Source of the DNA: Tritrichomonas foetus
Taxonomy: Eukaryota > Parabasalia > Tritrichomonadida > Tritrichomonadidae
Direction: 5' to 3'
Assembly: GCA_001839685.1 (NCBI GenBank)
Contig: MLAK01001110.1
Span: 1-33,531, forward strand
Length of the DNA: 33,531 bases
The notes below the pieces were generated by a model. The model was given only the letters and a program-made list of their open reading frames with translations. It did no database searches and was not told the origin of the DNA. The stretch's first letter is position 1, and each line of letters begins with the position of its first letter. The position numbers were made by a program, and so were the translations under genes. Below are positions 19,116-27,291 of this stretch, piece by piece.

Positions 19116-19592
19116 ATGATTCCAAAAGTTTCTAATCATAAAGAGCCCATAAAAAAGAATGTTGTCGAAATAAAATGTGAAAGAAATTTCTTTAAATTCA
19201 GCGAATTGAATAATAAAGATTTAGTGAAATTCGCCATTTTCCATAATTACCAAAATGCTGCGAATAATTTGTATGATTATACAATAGAACAATATTTTAA
19301 TTACGAAGCACCATCTTCTTCTTTGTATGATTTTATTGATAGACAAACAAAAATACTAGAAAACCAAAACAAAAACAAAAATCAAAATCCTAATCAAAAT
19401 CAAAATTTGAAGAATGAAAACGAAAATCCAAAAAATTCAATAGAATCTCAAAAAAGTGGAAATTATAATCTCATCATTATTTTAAACGATTCCAAAAAAA
19501 CTGAGAAACTTGTTCCGAGAGATGAGACATCACTTAATGCTTTATGTAAAGATTATTATGTTAATATAAAGATACAATATAAAACTAAATAA
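19116..19592 (+). CDS. Hypothetical protein with Asn/Gln-rich middle, 158 aa
   Basis: ATG-initiated and 158 codons long. No family recognised. Residues 1-80 form a plausible folded part (FFKFSELNNKDLVKFAIFHNYQNAANNLYDYTIEQYF). Residues about 83-112 are an Asn/Lys/Gln/Glu-rich low-complexity stretch (NKNKNQNPNQNQNL), and the last 40 residues look beta-rich (YNLIIILNDSKKTEKLVPRD). There is no signal peptide or membrane segment. It is divergent from the RRP1 gene and convergent with the secreted Gln-rich protein gene, with only about 95 bases to the latter's stop. Confidence 0.65.
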   Translation: MIPKVSNHKEPIKKNVVEIKCERNFFKFSELNNKDLVKFAIFHNYQNAANNLYDYTIEQYFNYEAPSSSLYDFIDRQTKILENQNKNKNQNPNQNQNLKNENENPKNSIESQKSGNYNLIIILNDSKKTEKLVPRDETSLNALCKDYYVNIKIQYKTK

Positions 19593-19686
19593 ATTTCATG
19601 ATCATGTAACTAGAAAAAATATTTAAAAATTCTTTTATCTGATTACTTTTTTATTCATATAAAAGGGAGTATCAATTATAAACTGT

Positions 19687-20958
19687 TTAATTTAGTAAAT
19701 CATCTAATACTGAAGAGCGGCTAATACTTTTCCTTCGATGATGTGATGTTTTTGATTTTTTATGAATTTTTGATGCCTTTTTGCTTCTTTTGGGTTTATT
19801 GGATGCTTTTTTATCATTTTTTTGTCCATGTTTTCGAAATCTTTTAGATTCATTTGTTTTTAATACTCGTGAATCATCATTATTTTTATGATAATTAACT
19901 TTAGATATGTTGTCATTTTGATTATTGTCTTTTGCATCAACATCATATTCATCATTATTACTGTCATCATTACTTTCATCATTATTATCCTCATCTTCAT
20001 TGTTTCCAATTTCTTTTGGCAAATCAACAGAACTATCTGGAATTAAAGTTTTCTTTTTATTTTTCAAAAATTGTTGTGGAGGATTTTGTGCAGCTTGTTG
20101 TGTGCTATTTGAAACTGGAACTGTAATATTTTGCTTGATCTCTTCATGTGATTCTATGGGAGTTAATGTTGGAGTGATAGGTTGAGACTGTGGTGTTGGT
20201 GATTGCTCCACTGCCGGTTGTATAGAAGGAGAAATTGGTTGTTGCTGGGGTTGCTGAGGTGCTGACGACTGTTCTTGAGGCTGTGGGTCCGGTGGAGAGT
20301 CTCTCGATTCTAGAGTTGATTCCCTAATATGATCAGCATCTGATGAACCTGTATATTGACCTATAGAAGATATATTCGAATTGGAATGAATATTAGTGGA
20401 AGAAACAGTCTCAGATGGGGACGTAATATTTGATGATGTCTTTATGACTTTAGATTTCTGTTGTTGTTGCTGTTGTGGCTGTTGTTGTTGTTGTGGCTGT
20501 TGTTGTTGTTGTGGCTGTTGTTGTTGTTGTGGCTGTTGTTGTTGTGGCTGTTGCTGCTGCTGTTGTTGTTGACTTTGTTCAGAAGCTTGTTGTGTTGGTA
20601 ATGATGTGATATTTTCTTGATGATCGACATGTTTTTTGGATTTTCCAGTTAACAACCATCTAAAAAATGAAACATCGCCGTTGAGTCCAAAATCATCATC
20701 GTCTTCATCATCATTGGTGAAGTCATTGTCTGTGAAGCCATAATCAAGAAGTTCATTGAATAAATCTTTCATTGTTATTTTACTGTCGTGATTTTTGCTT
20801 TCGTATGACATTTGAAGTTTTTTTAAAACATCTTTTTTTAGTCTCTTTGATCGAGTTTCTCCGGTTAACCATTTTGTAAAATGTCTAAAAGATCTCTTGA
20901 ATTCATCCGTCGAAGAAGCAGATATACTGCTATAAAAAAGCAGGAAAAATACAAACAT
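19687..20958 (-). CDS. Secreted Gln/Pro-repeat protein of unknown function
   Basis: 423 residues from the first ATG (20956-20958); the open frame extends 4 codons further only to a TTG. The N terminus is a clear signal peptide (FVFFLLFYSSISAS). The mature part has two copies of a short motif, FTKWLTGETRSKRLKK and FFRWLLTGKSKKHVD, separated by an acidic stretch (DDEDDDDF). Then come a Gln-rich block with periodic Pro (about residues 125-167), a Pro/Gln/Ser/Thr-rich region, an Asn/Asp-rich acidic block, and a strongly basic Lys/Ser/His tail. No transmembrane anchor is visible. It is predicted to be secreted or lumenal and mostly disordered. No family recognised. Confidence 0.8.
   Translation of the reverse strand: MFVFFLLFYSSISASSTDEFKRSFRHFTKWLTGETRSKRLKKDVLKKLQMSYESKNHDSKITMKDLFNELLDYGFTDNDFTNDDEDDDDFGLNGDVSFFRWLLTGKSKKHVDHQENITSLPTQQASEQSQQQQQQQQPQQQQPQQQQQPQQQQQPQQQQQPQQQQQQKSKVIKTSSNITSPSETVSSTNIHSNSNISSIGQYTGSSDADHIRESTLESRDSPPDPQPQEQSSAPQQPQQQPISPSIQPAVEQSPTPQSQPITPTLTPIESHEEIKQNITVPVSNSTQQAAQNPPQQFLKNKKKTLIPDSSVDLPKEIGNNEDEDNNDESNDDSNNDEYDVDAKDNNQNDNISKVNYHKNNDDSRVLKTNESKRFRKHGQKNDKKASNKPKRSKKASKIHKKSKTSHHRRKSISRSSVLDDLLN
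20458..20572. repeat. In-frame 18-bp repeat coding for poly-Gln with Pro
   Basis: On the plus strand the units read TGTTGTTGTTGTTGTGGC with small variations, about four to five copies plus shorter ones. They encode runs of 2-6 Gln separated by single Pro residues. The repeats keep the reading frame, so copy number can vary without breaking the gene. Confidence 0.85.
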
Positions 20959-21233
20959 TTTATTTTTCAATTTTCAATTTGAATGATATTCAAAGTGAAA
21001 AAAATGAAATGATTTGAATGTAAAATTCATAAACAAAGAAACAAAAAAGAAACAATCGAATCGAACTCTATTACATTTAGTCAAATAATATGATTTGATA
21101 TGATCTACAACACAACTTAGTTTAAACTCTATCAAAAAACATCAATCATTTAAATCTGCATTTTCATCAATTACAAAAACAATCAAATTCCCGCTTCATT
21201 CATTCTTTTTTTTTATTTTTATTTTTTATTTTT

Positions 21234-21307
<74 letters not shown>

Positions 21308-21616
21308 TCTTCATACATTTTCCCCTTTCTTTTCGATTGAATTTGAATTCACATTTTCTTCCATTTGTTTATAATTATTTTTACCGATTTTATATTTTTG
21401 ATTGAAAAAACATGTTCAGATTTACACATTGGCCAAATATTTTTCTATTTATTTGGTGATATTCTTGTAATAACAATGATTTAAAAAAGTCATTTGATAA
21501 TTTAATTTGCTCTATTTCATTTTATTTGTATTCGCATCTGAAAAAAACATTAAAATTAACACTTTTCTTTTGTAAATCTGACAGAGTGAAATTTACACTA
21601 GAAAATATGAATGAGT
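20959..21616. other. AT-rich intergenic region with long poly(T)
   Basis: About 660 bases between two minus-strand genes. It contains the 70-base T run listed separately, preceded by A-interrupted T runs. No gene recognised. Confidence 0.6.
21236..21305. repeat. Uninterrupted poly(T) of 70 bases
   Basis: A pure T homopolymer of 70 bases (poly(A) on the minus strand), preceded from about 21205 by T runs broken by single A residues. It lies about 310 bases beyond the stop of the B56 gene. Homopolymers this long are often assembled with the wrong length. Confidence 0.95.
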
Positions 21617-23044
21617 TCATTTAGCCATTTCTTTAATCTGTTTCCAAATTTCCGTTCTGTTTTGATCTTTATTTTTCCGAGACTTAATTGCAGGTTCAAC
21701 TTCCTTTAAATGAGCCAACAAATCTGCCGCCATCTCACTCAATTGTTTTTTCCAGTGTTTTGATGTTTTTTCAAGCGCTGGAATAATGTCATCCAAAAAA
21801 ATCGGTTTTTGAGATTCATCAAAAAATGATAAAAGTTGATTTCCAGTCAAAAGAAGCATTGCAGACAGCGACACATTTGTTGCATCTGAGGCTATACAAG
21901 ATGTGAATTTTTGAGAGACCAATGATGCAAATCTGGCCAATTCTGAAGTTTCCATGAATGAAATAACGTTTTCAAGCTGTTGCAAAAACGCCATTTCTTT
22001 GCGAGGCGACGATAGAGGCCAATGTTTGCATAAATATTGGAGACACCAACTGGATATACTTGGATCTTTTTGTAAAAAGAAATTTGTCACTTCACGTAGT
22101 GGTTTTTCATAAAGTGACAAATTTGGATTGGAATACAAAGGGAAAAAAACTGTTTTAAATGTTAGAAAGGCTTTCCGAGAAGGTGTTTTGATAATATTCG
22201 CAAAATAGAAAACAAATATTCGCAAAATTGGGGCAATACAAAAAGGTGGATAAGAATTTAAGTTTTCATGAAAATCTTCTAATTTTCCCAAAAAGAACCG
22301 AAGCATATACGGTCTTGCAACATGATATTCTTGCAAGATCAAAAAGAGCTCTTTTTCAACTTCTTGTCTCTCAAAATCAACATTTGTGTCCAAAAGTTGA
22401 ATAATCTGATATAAAAATTTCCTGCCAATTGGTGCAATACCTTCTTTTATTGATTTTTGGAAAAGGTCATGAATCTTTTCAAGCTCTTGTGAATTGCTAA
22501 TTGCAAAAATCGGAGAAATTTCAGAATATAAATTTGGAGTTTCATATTTGGGAGGATCATGAATGATGTACTGCATGACGTATTTCGTGATGAGCTGTCT
22601 TTCTTCGATTGATGATTTTGTCGAGTAATGCTGTACAAGCAAGGCGAGATGTCGATCATTATTATTATTTCTGTCATAGTGGTTTTTTGGCAAATCAGAG
22701 AGTGAATAAACGTTCACATATTTGAAAGAAAGATGGTGGAAGCACGAGCGAAGGAGGGAATTCACATCGACTCCTTTTTCTGAATCTTTTCCGGAATTGA
22801 TTGGCGCCAAAACTTCATTTGATGATGGCTTAGCCTCGTAAAAAGTGCGATTCGGAACTGATTCTGGCTGGTGAAGATATCGAATTGGCTGGCTGAGCGT
22901 TTTTGGAAATACAATCGGTGGCAATTTTTTAGCTTTCGGGGTTTTGGTTTTACCAGGAGATGGATGAATTATGGGAACTTGCAATGCAGGACGTTGTGGA
23001 ATGCGAATCAAAGGGAGAACTTTAATTCCACGACTATCTTGCAT
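21617..23044 (-). CDS. Protein phosphatase 2A regulatory subunit, B56 (B') family
   Basis: 475 residues. B56 subunits direct the PP2A catalytic/scaffold core to substrates through LxxIxE docking motifs. The region from about residue 85 to 460 follows the B56 HEAT-repeat fold. Matches include FLYQIIQLLDTNVDFERQEVEKELFLILQEY (family ...LL.LFDSEDPRERD.LKT.LHRIYGKF), FFLQKDPSISSWCLQYLCKHWPLSSPRKEMAFLQQLENVI (family FLEKDP.L...VI.GLLK.WP...S.KEVMFL.E.EEIL), and FLDDIIPALEKTSKHWKKQL near the end. Sequence is quite diverged from animal B56. The first 65 residues are Pro/Lys-rich and lineage-specific. A minus-strand poly(A)-like tract lies downstream. It is head-to-tail with the neighbouring genes at distances too large for an operon. 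Confidence 0.88.
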   Translation of the reverse strand: MQDSRGIKVLPLIRIPQRPALQVPIIHPSPGKTKTPKAKKLPPIVFPKTLSQPIRYLHQPESVPNRTFYEAKPSSNEVLAPINSGKDSEKGVDVNSLLRSCFHHLSFKYVNVYSLSDLPKNHYDRNNNNDRHLALLVQHYSTKSSIEERQLITKYVMQYIIHDPPKYETPNLYSEISPIFAISNSQELEKIHDLFQKSIKEGIAPIGRKFLYQIIQLLDTNVDFERQEVEKELFLILQEYHVARPYMLRFFLGKLEDFHENLNSYPPFCIAPILRIFVFYFANIIKTPSRKAFLTFKTVFFPLYSNPNLSLYEKPLREVTNFFLQKDPSISSWCLQYLCKHWPLSSPRKEMAFLQQLENVISFMETSELARFASLVSQKFTSCIASDATNVSLSAMLLLTGNQLLSFFDESQKPIFLDDIIPALEKTSKHWKKQLSEMAADLLAHLKEVEPAIKSRKNKDQNRTEIWKQIKEMAK

Positions 23045-24413
23045 CCAAGATATTTCCTGATTTTCAATACTTTATTTCGAATAGAGCAATTATTTTTTCA
23101 GAATTTTGTAATAAACTATGGAAACATTATTCAATAGTTATATCACTTTTTCTTTCATTATTTTCCTTTCTTTTTTCTCTTAGATTTCCTTTTTTATCTT
23201 TATGCGAAAGAAAAAAGGTATAACAAGGTTCATAAAGTTCAAATTTTTTGAGATAATTTTATGATATTTTTTCCGAATGATAATCATTTGAATAGTTTAT
23301 AAACAAATAATTCAATAGCATTTACAGAATTTTTGAGAAAGAATTCAAGGAGTCAAAATTGTGAGAAACCCATCAACTCTACAAAGTTTTCAATAATTAG
23401 TTTGAGACAACATAAAGATGATAACTTTTTATCGATGTTTATATATATATACCTGAATAAAGAATGAAACAAAAAAGAAATTTTAGTCGTAAAGATGAAC
23501 ATAATATTTTCTGTCGATTATTTTTTTTCTTTTATTTTTTTCTGCGATATAATGTATGTCTGAGAAAGTTTTTGAATACTTTTGTGAAACCTCAAAACAA
23601 TCAAAGTATTTATAATTAATCAATTTTCAATGATAAAAGCGAAGTATTCAATATCAATATAAACTTCCTGTCAACTACATTGTCAAGTAATATTTTTCAT
23701 TCAATTGATAACATTATTCTCGATTAACATTATCACATGTGAAGTTTTATAAAGCTCTCCTTTTCATATTTAATCAATGATAATTGATTCAATAAAATAT
23801 TAAAAGCAATTAAAGTAATAAAATATATTATAATTTGTTTGAATATTCTAAATTTCGTATTTAAAGTTGGATTTATGGATAAAAATAAACATTTCTTCTT
23901 CTTTCATTTGGTTTTTAAGATTTTATTAAATTAAATTTTAAAAAAAACTTTTTTCCTGCTTGTGATTTGGTGATTTTTATTTGTAACGAAGAGGGATTCC
24001 TAAATTAGGAATCTTAATTTCTATTTTTTGTGATATCAAATTTTCATATAATTACTAAAATTTTATCGTTGATTGATATACATGTTAATAATTGTTGTGG
24101 CACTTATTATTTCTATGATTTAATGAGTAATTTACTCTAGATAAATATTAATTTATTTAACTGCGAGTGAATCAATTGATTCGCAATAAGAAATAAAAGT
24201 TTATTTCCATAAAGCTCTTATTTTGTGCTAAAGCTCTAATTGTGAAATTTACTAAAATATTTTCAAACTACATACTTTCCAAAAAATCATTTTTTGTTCA
24301 CATGAAGAGTGTATTTGGGTTCAATTTTAAGAATTTAATATTCTTTTATGATTCTTTCGACTGTTGCTGATTGTTTAAACATGATCTTGTTTAAACATTT
24401 GTACATAAAGAGT
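23045..24413. other. Long AT-rich intergenic region, nothing recognised
   Basis: About 1.37 kb upstream of the B56 gene. Extremely AT-rich with T-rich runs. I saw no ORF above about 60 codons, no tRNA or other RNA gene, and no tandem array. A GTTTAAACA-type word recurs at 24373-24418 (TGTTTAAACAT, TTGTTTAAACATTTG, GAGTTTAAACATTT). Confidence 0.5.
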
Positions 24414-25541
24414 TTAAACATTTTTGAGCCTTAAGCATTTGTGATAAAAAGGAAAAGAATCTTTAATATTAACTTTTTTATCATGTTCAATTGATTCTTT
24501 TGTTGCTTTCATATATGACTTCATAATTCCAGCTCTTTCTTTTTTCTCTAAATGTTCTCTTTCATCTAATTTTGCTTTAGAAATTTTGATTGATTTTGAT
24601 CTCAATTTCGCGATGTTGTAGTGATAAGGTGAAGAAATACATTGTACAAAATATTTTTGTTGTAAATTATTATCAAATCTCCTTTTTTGAACTTCTTCGA
24701 ATTGTTCTCTATCTCTATAATAAAGAATATTTGACTGTTGAAGTGAAGGAAGTTTTAAACTTTTCGAGAAAGTTTTTGCTGTATCTGCTTTTTTCCCTTC
24801 AATTGCATTAGATTTGAATTTTGGTGGTGAATTGCAAAAAGCGACACTTCTTGAAGAACGTGAATATCGATTTGATGAAGATTGACATCTTTTTTTCATG
24901 TTTTGAATAGGATCATAATCATCATTTTTGCTATCATCTTTTTGATTATCAGATGATTTTTCATCGACATTTTCATTTTCATCATTTTGGTTTTCTATAT
25001 TTTCATTTTTTGTGTCATTCTCTCTTTCACAATCAGTATCTTTATCAGAGTCACTGCCACTTTTATTATCTTTTTCATCATTTCTTTCATTGTCGTGTTC
25101 ACTTTCACTTTCTTCTTTACTGCCATTTTCATATTTCGAATTTACATCATCTTCATTCTCCATGTGTTTTTCATGGTTTTCAGAATTTTCAGATAGATTT
25201 AGTGAATCATCATTATGATTATTTTCATTTTCAATATTGTTTGTTTCTTCATTGTTAAGACATTCTTCATTTTTAGAATTTACATCTTCATTGTTTTCAA
25301 TGTTATTTTCCTTTAAAATCTCCGAACTGCCATCTTTGGCATTTCCGTCATTAACTTTTTTTACCTTTTCACTTTTTTCCTCTTCTTCAGCATTTGCTAG
25401 AATTAATTTTTGAAGGATATTTTCGTTATTTGATTCTCCAAATTTTTCTGAATTTTCAGCATCTTCCATATCACGAGTAGTATTGTCTATTCGTGACTGT
25501 GAATTTTCTTTTTCAATGCTGGTGTCATTTGGATTTTCCAT
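24414..25541 (-). CDS. Hypothetical protein: acidic Asn/Glu/Asp-rich N-terminal half, basic C-terminal half
   Basis: 375 residues from ATG. Residues 1-215 are highly acidic low-complexity (Asn, Glu, Asp, Ser; many NEN, EEE, SDSDKDTD runs). Residues about 215-375 are basic, starting with a Ser/Arg-rich patch (SSSNRYSRSSRSVAFCNSPP), then predicted helices (REQFEEVQKRRFDNNLQQKYF; LDEREHLEKKERAGIMKSYMKATKESIEHDKKVN). No signal peptide or membrane segment. No known family. The charge split is typical of disordered nuclear or cytoskeleton-linked proteins, but I infer nothing firmer. Confidence 0.75.
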   Translation of the reverse strand: MENPNDTSIEKENSQSRIDNTTRDMEDAENSEKFGESNNENILQKLILANAEEEEKSEKVKKVNDGNAKDGSSEILKENNIENNEDVNSKNEECLNNEETNNIENENNHNDDSLNLSENSENHEKHMENEDDVNSKYENGSKEESESEHDNERNDEKDNKSGSDSDKDTDCERENDTKNENIENQNDENENVDEKSSDNQKDDSKNDDYDPIQNMKKRCQSSSNRYSRSSRSVAFCNSPPKFKSNAIEGKKADTAKTFSKSLKLPSLQQSNILYYRDREQFEEVQKRRFDNNLQQKYFVQCISSPYHYNIAKLRSKSIKISKAKLDEREHLEKKERAGIMKSYMKATKESIEHDKKVNIKDSFPFYHKCLRLKNV

Positions 25542-25755
25542 CTTGATAATGAACGATTAAAACCGATTGAAAAAAAAAAGGTAAATTTAATTTGGCTATC
25601 AACTTTTTCATCATTTACTTGGTCTCAAACTTAGAAATTTCGACTATATAAACGCTGAAAAAGTTGATATAAATCATTGAACATTTTAATTTCATTGTTT
25701 TATCAAAAAGAAAACAGTATTTTTCAAAAGTAACAAATGATAGAGAAAGTTAACA

Positions 25756-25763
25756 TCTAGATG
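25756..25763. repeat. 8-bp target-site duplication, left copy (TCTAGATG)
   Basis: TCTAGATG directly precedes the left terminal inverted repeat and is repeated exactly after the right one (27093-27100). An 8-bp duplication is the hallmark length for hAT transposons. Confidence 0.85.
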
Positions 25764-25785
25764 TAGGGTTCGCGCTTATGCCCAA
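25764..25785 (+). repeat. Left terminal inverted repeat of the hAT element
   Basis: Starts TAGGGTTCGCGCTTATGCCC. It pairs with 27071-27092 at 20 of 22 positions; mismatches are at positions 5 and 15. Confidence 0.9.
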
Positions 25786-25902
25786 AATGATTTTGAAAAT
25801 CGAAAATCGTGGGCATAAGGATTTATAGGTAAATTAGTTTTTTATATCACATGTTTTTTTTTTTAATCATTAAGAAAATATATGAGATGAAATATCCTTT
25901 GT

Positions 25903-26659
25903 TTAATGCAGAAGAAATGGTTTGTGCATAAAAAGTGTGTTTGATGCACTTTGAATACGTAATCGTGCTTTCATAGTTGGACACTTATATCTTGTTCCAT
26001 GAATTCCAGCGATGTNTCTTTGTCTTGATAAAGTTCTTTCACAATTTGATTCGCTGTTCCCAATAGACGTGATCCGTTTGGCAAGGTTTGCTAACTGTTC
26101 CCATTTACTGTATCTCATAGCACTGTTTCACATTTCCGTTACAGAAGTGAATTCCATTGAATATTTGAAGGGGATATCATCATCTGACCAATAAATCCAT
26201 TTATGGATCATTTTTTGTACTTTTTCCACTTTTTCAATCTCGAGTGTTTGAGCTAAATTCATTATTACTTTTTCTGCATTAGAATACACATCTTTTAGAA
26301 TACCATCCAATAGATCGAAGATAGGCTTATCTTTAGTATCGAAATGTATTTTTCTGTAACTTATATCAGTTTTGGAAACAGAATCTTCATTTAATTGGCA
26401 TCCGTCTTCATGATCGATAGAAGTGTCATTGGTGGTGTAATTACTTTCATCATTCACGATAGTGGAAATAATGTGGATGTGTATCACCCGCATAATCAAT
26501 TGGAGTATAGGGTTGAGTGAAGACGTTCTTTACAACTCTCATTCGGCAATTTATATGATATGTTTTCTCTAAAAATTGTGAAGATATAGAAATATGATCT
26601 ATCCTAATCAAAAAGTAATTATGCCCATTCAAATGTTCATAAAAAGTGAAAGTATTCAA
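25903..26659 (-). pseudogene. hAT transposase remnant
   Basis: Three pieces on the minus strand. 26450-26659 encodes a fragment starting in the element interior. A frameshift near 26460-26500 leads into 26128-26499. That frame meets a TGA and continues in the same frame through 25903-26118. The last piece (KWEQLANLAKRITSIGNSES, then NCERTLSRQR and a basic stretch) matches the C-terminal hAT dimerisation region in order: a Trp, a LA-x-R-hydrophobic-SI segment, a Ser/Cys-Glu-Arg core and a downstream helix. The N at 26017 leaves one residue unknown. The N-terminal zinc finger and most of the RNase H catalytic core are missing, so it cannot be an active transposase. Confidence 0.8.
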
Positions 26660-27070
26660 ACCTTATGCCCATCCAGTTTGTATACTTCGACAGTGAAAAA
26701 GTTTAACTCTTCAGAAAATTTTTCAGTTTTTGTGATAAATAGTTTATCTTATGCCCTACACAATTCATTTTCATTTCCCAACTCAAAATGGATTTTTTTT
26801 TGAAAAAGTTGGGTTTTTACCTATAGAAAAAGTTCGATTATTCATTTTGTTTTTGGTTGTTTTTGTTTTGATTTTTCATAGTTTATTTGGCCGTTACTTG
26901 CCACTTGGGTTTTTCCCTGAGAAATTCGCATGAGAATTAGCTAGATAATCTATTCTATTCTATTAAAGATATACAACTTATAGCATACTTAGGANGAGGG
27001 ATTCTTAAGTTATAAAGATGCCTAATTTATTCTGATTTTTCTCAAAACTTGGGCATAATTTATGAAATCC

Positions 27071-27092
27071 TTGGGCAGAAGCGCGAAGCCTA
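27071..27092 (-). repeat. Right terminal inverted repeat of the hAT element
   Basis: Reads TAGGCTTCGCGCTTCTGCCC from the outer end on the minus strand, mirroring the left end. Confidence 0.9.
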
Positions 27093-27100
27093 TCTAGATG
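27093..27100. repeat. 8-bp target-site duplication, right copy (TCTAGATG)
   Basis: Exact copy of 25756-25763 abutting the right terminal inverted repeat. Confidence 0.85.
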
Positions 27101-27291
27101 ATGATCAAACTTAGAATTTTGTTGAAAAAATAAATTCACCCTAAAAAATAACCAAAATAAAACAAAAAAAGGAAAAAAGCAATAAAAAAAGAAAGTAATA
27201 TCATAACCTCTATTTTAAAACAATATAAAAATAAGATAGGCATAAATCCTATCTCATTATAATTAAACATTTGTTTTCTTCAAATGATGAA

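Larger units (their letters stand above)
25764..27092 (-). mobile_element. Degenerate hAT-superfamily DNA transposon, 1329 bp
   Basis: The element is bounded by 22-bp terminal inverted repeats matching at 20 of 22 positions, and by identical 8-bp flanks TCTAGATG. Both are standard for hAT elements, whose ends commonly start with T/CAGGG-like bases. Inside, the minus strand carries a broken transposase remnant whose C-terminal part matches the hAT dimerisation region. At 1.3 kb it is too short for a full transposase (usually 600-800 residues), so it is internally deleted and non-autonomous. Six copies of TTATGCCC (either strand) lie inside, clustered towards the ends. Both N bases of the window fall in this element. 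Confidence 0.88.

Noticed and set aside
20442..20630. Asn/Ser-repeat ORF in another frame over the poly-Gln repeat
   Set aside because: CAA repeats read as AAC/ACA in other frames give Asn/Thr runs; shadow of the Gln-rich gene.
24953..25258. Plus-strand ORFs rich in His/Phe or Ser/Leu opposite the acidic protein
   Set aside because: Typical shadows of Asn/Glu/Asp/Ser low-complexity codons on the other strand.
26594..26933. Plus-strand ORFs inside the hAT element
   Set aside because: No similarity to transposase or other proteins, T-rich hydrophobic translation, and the transposase remnant is on the minus strand.
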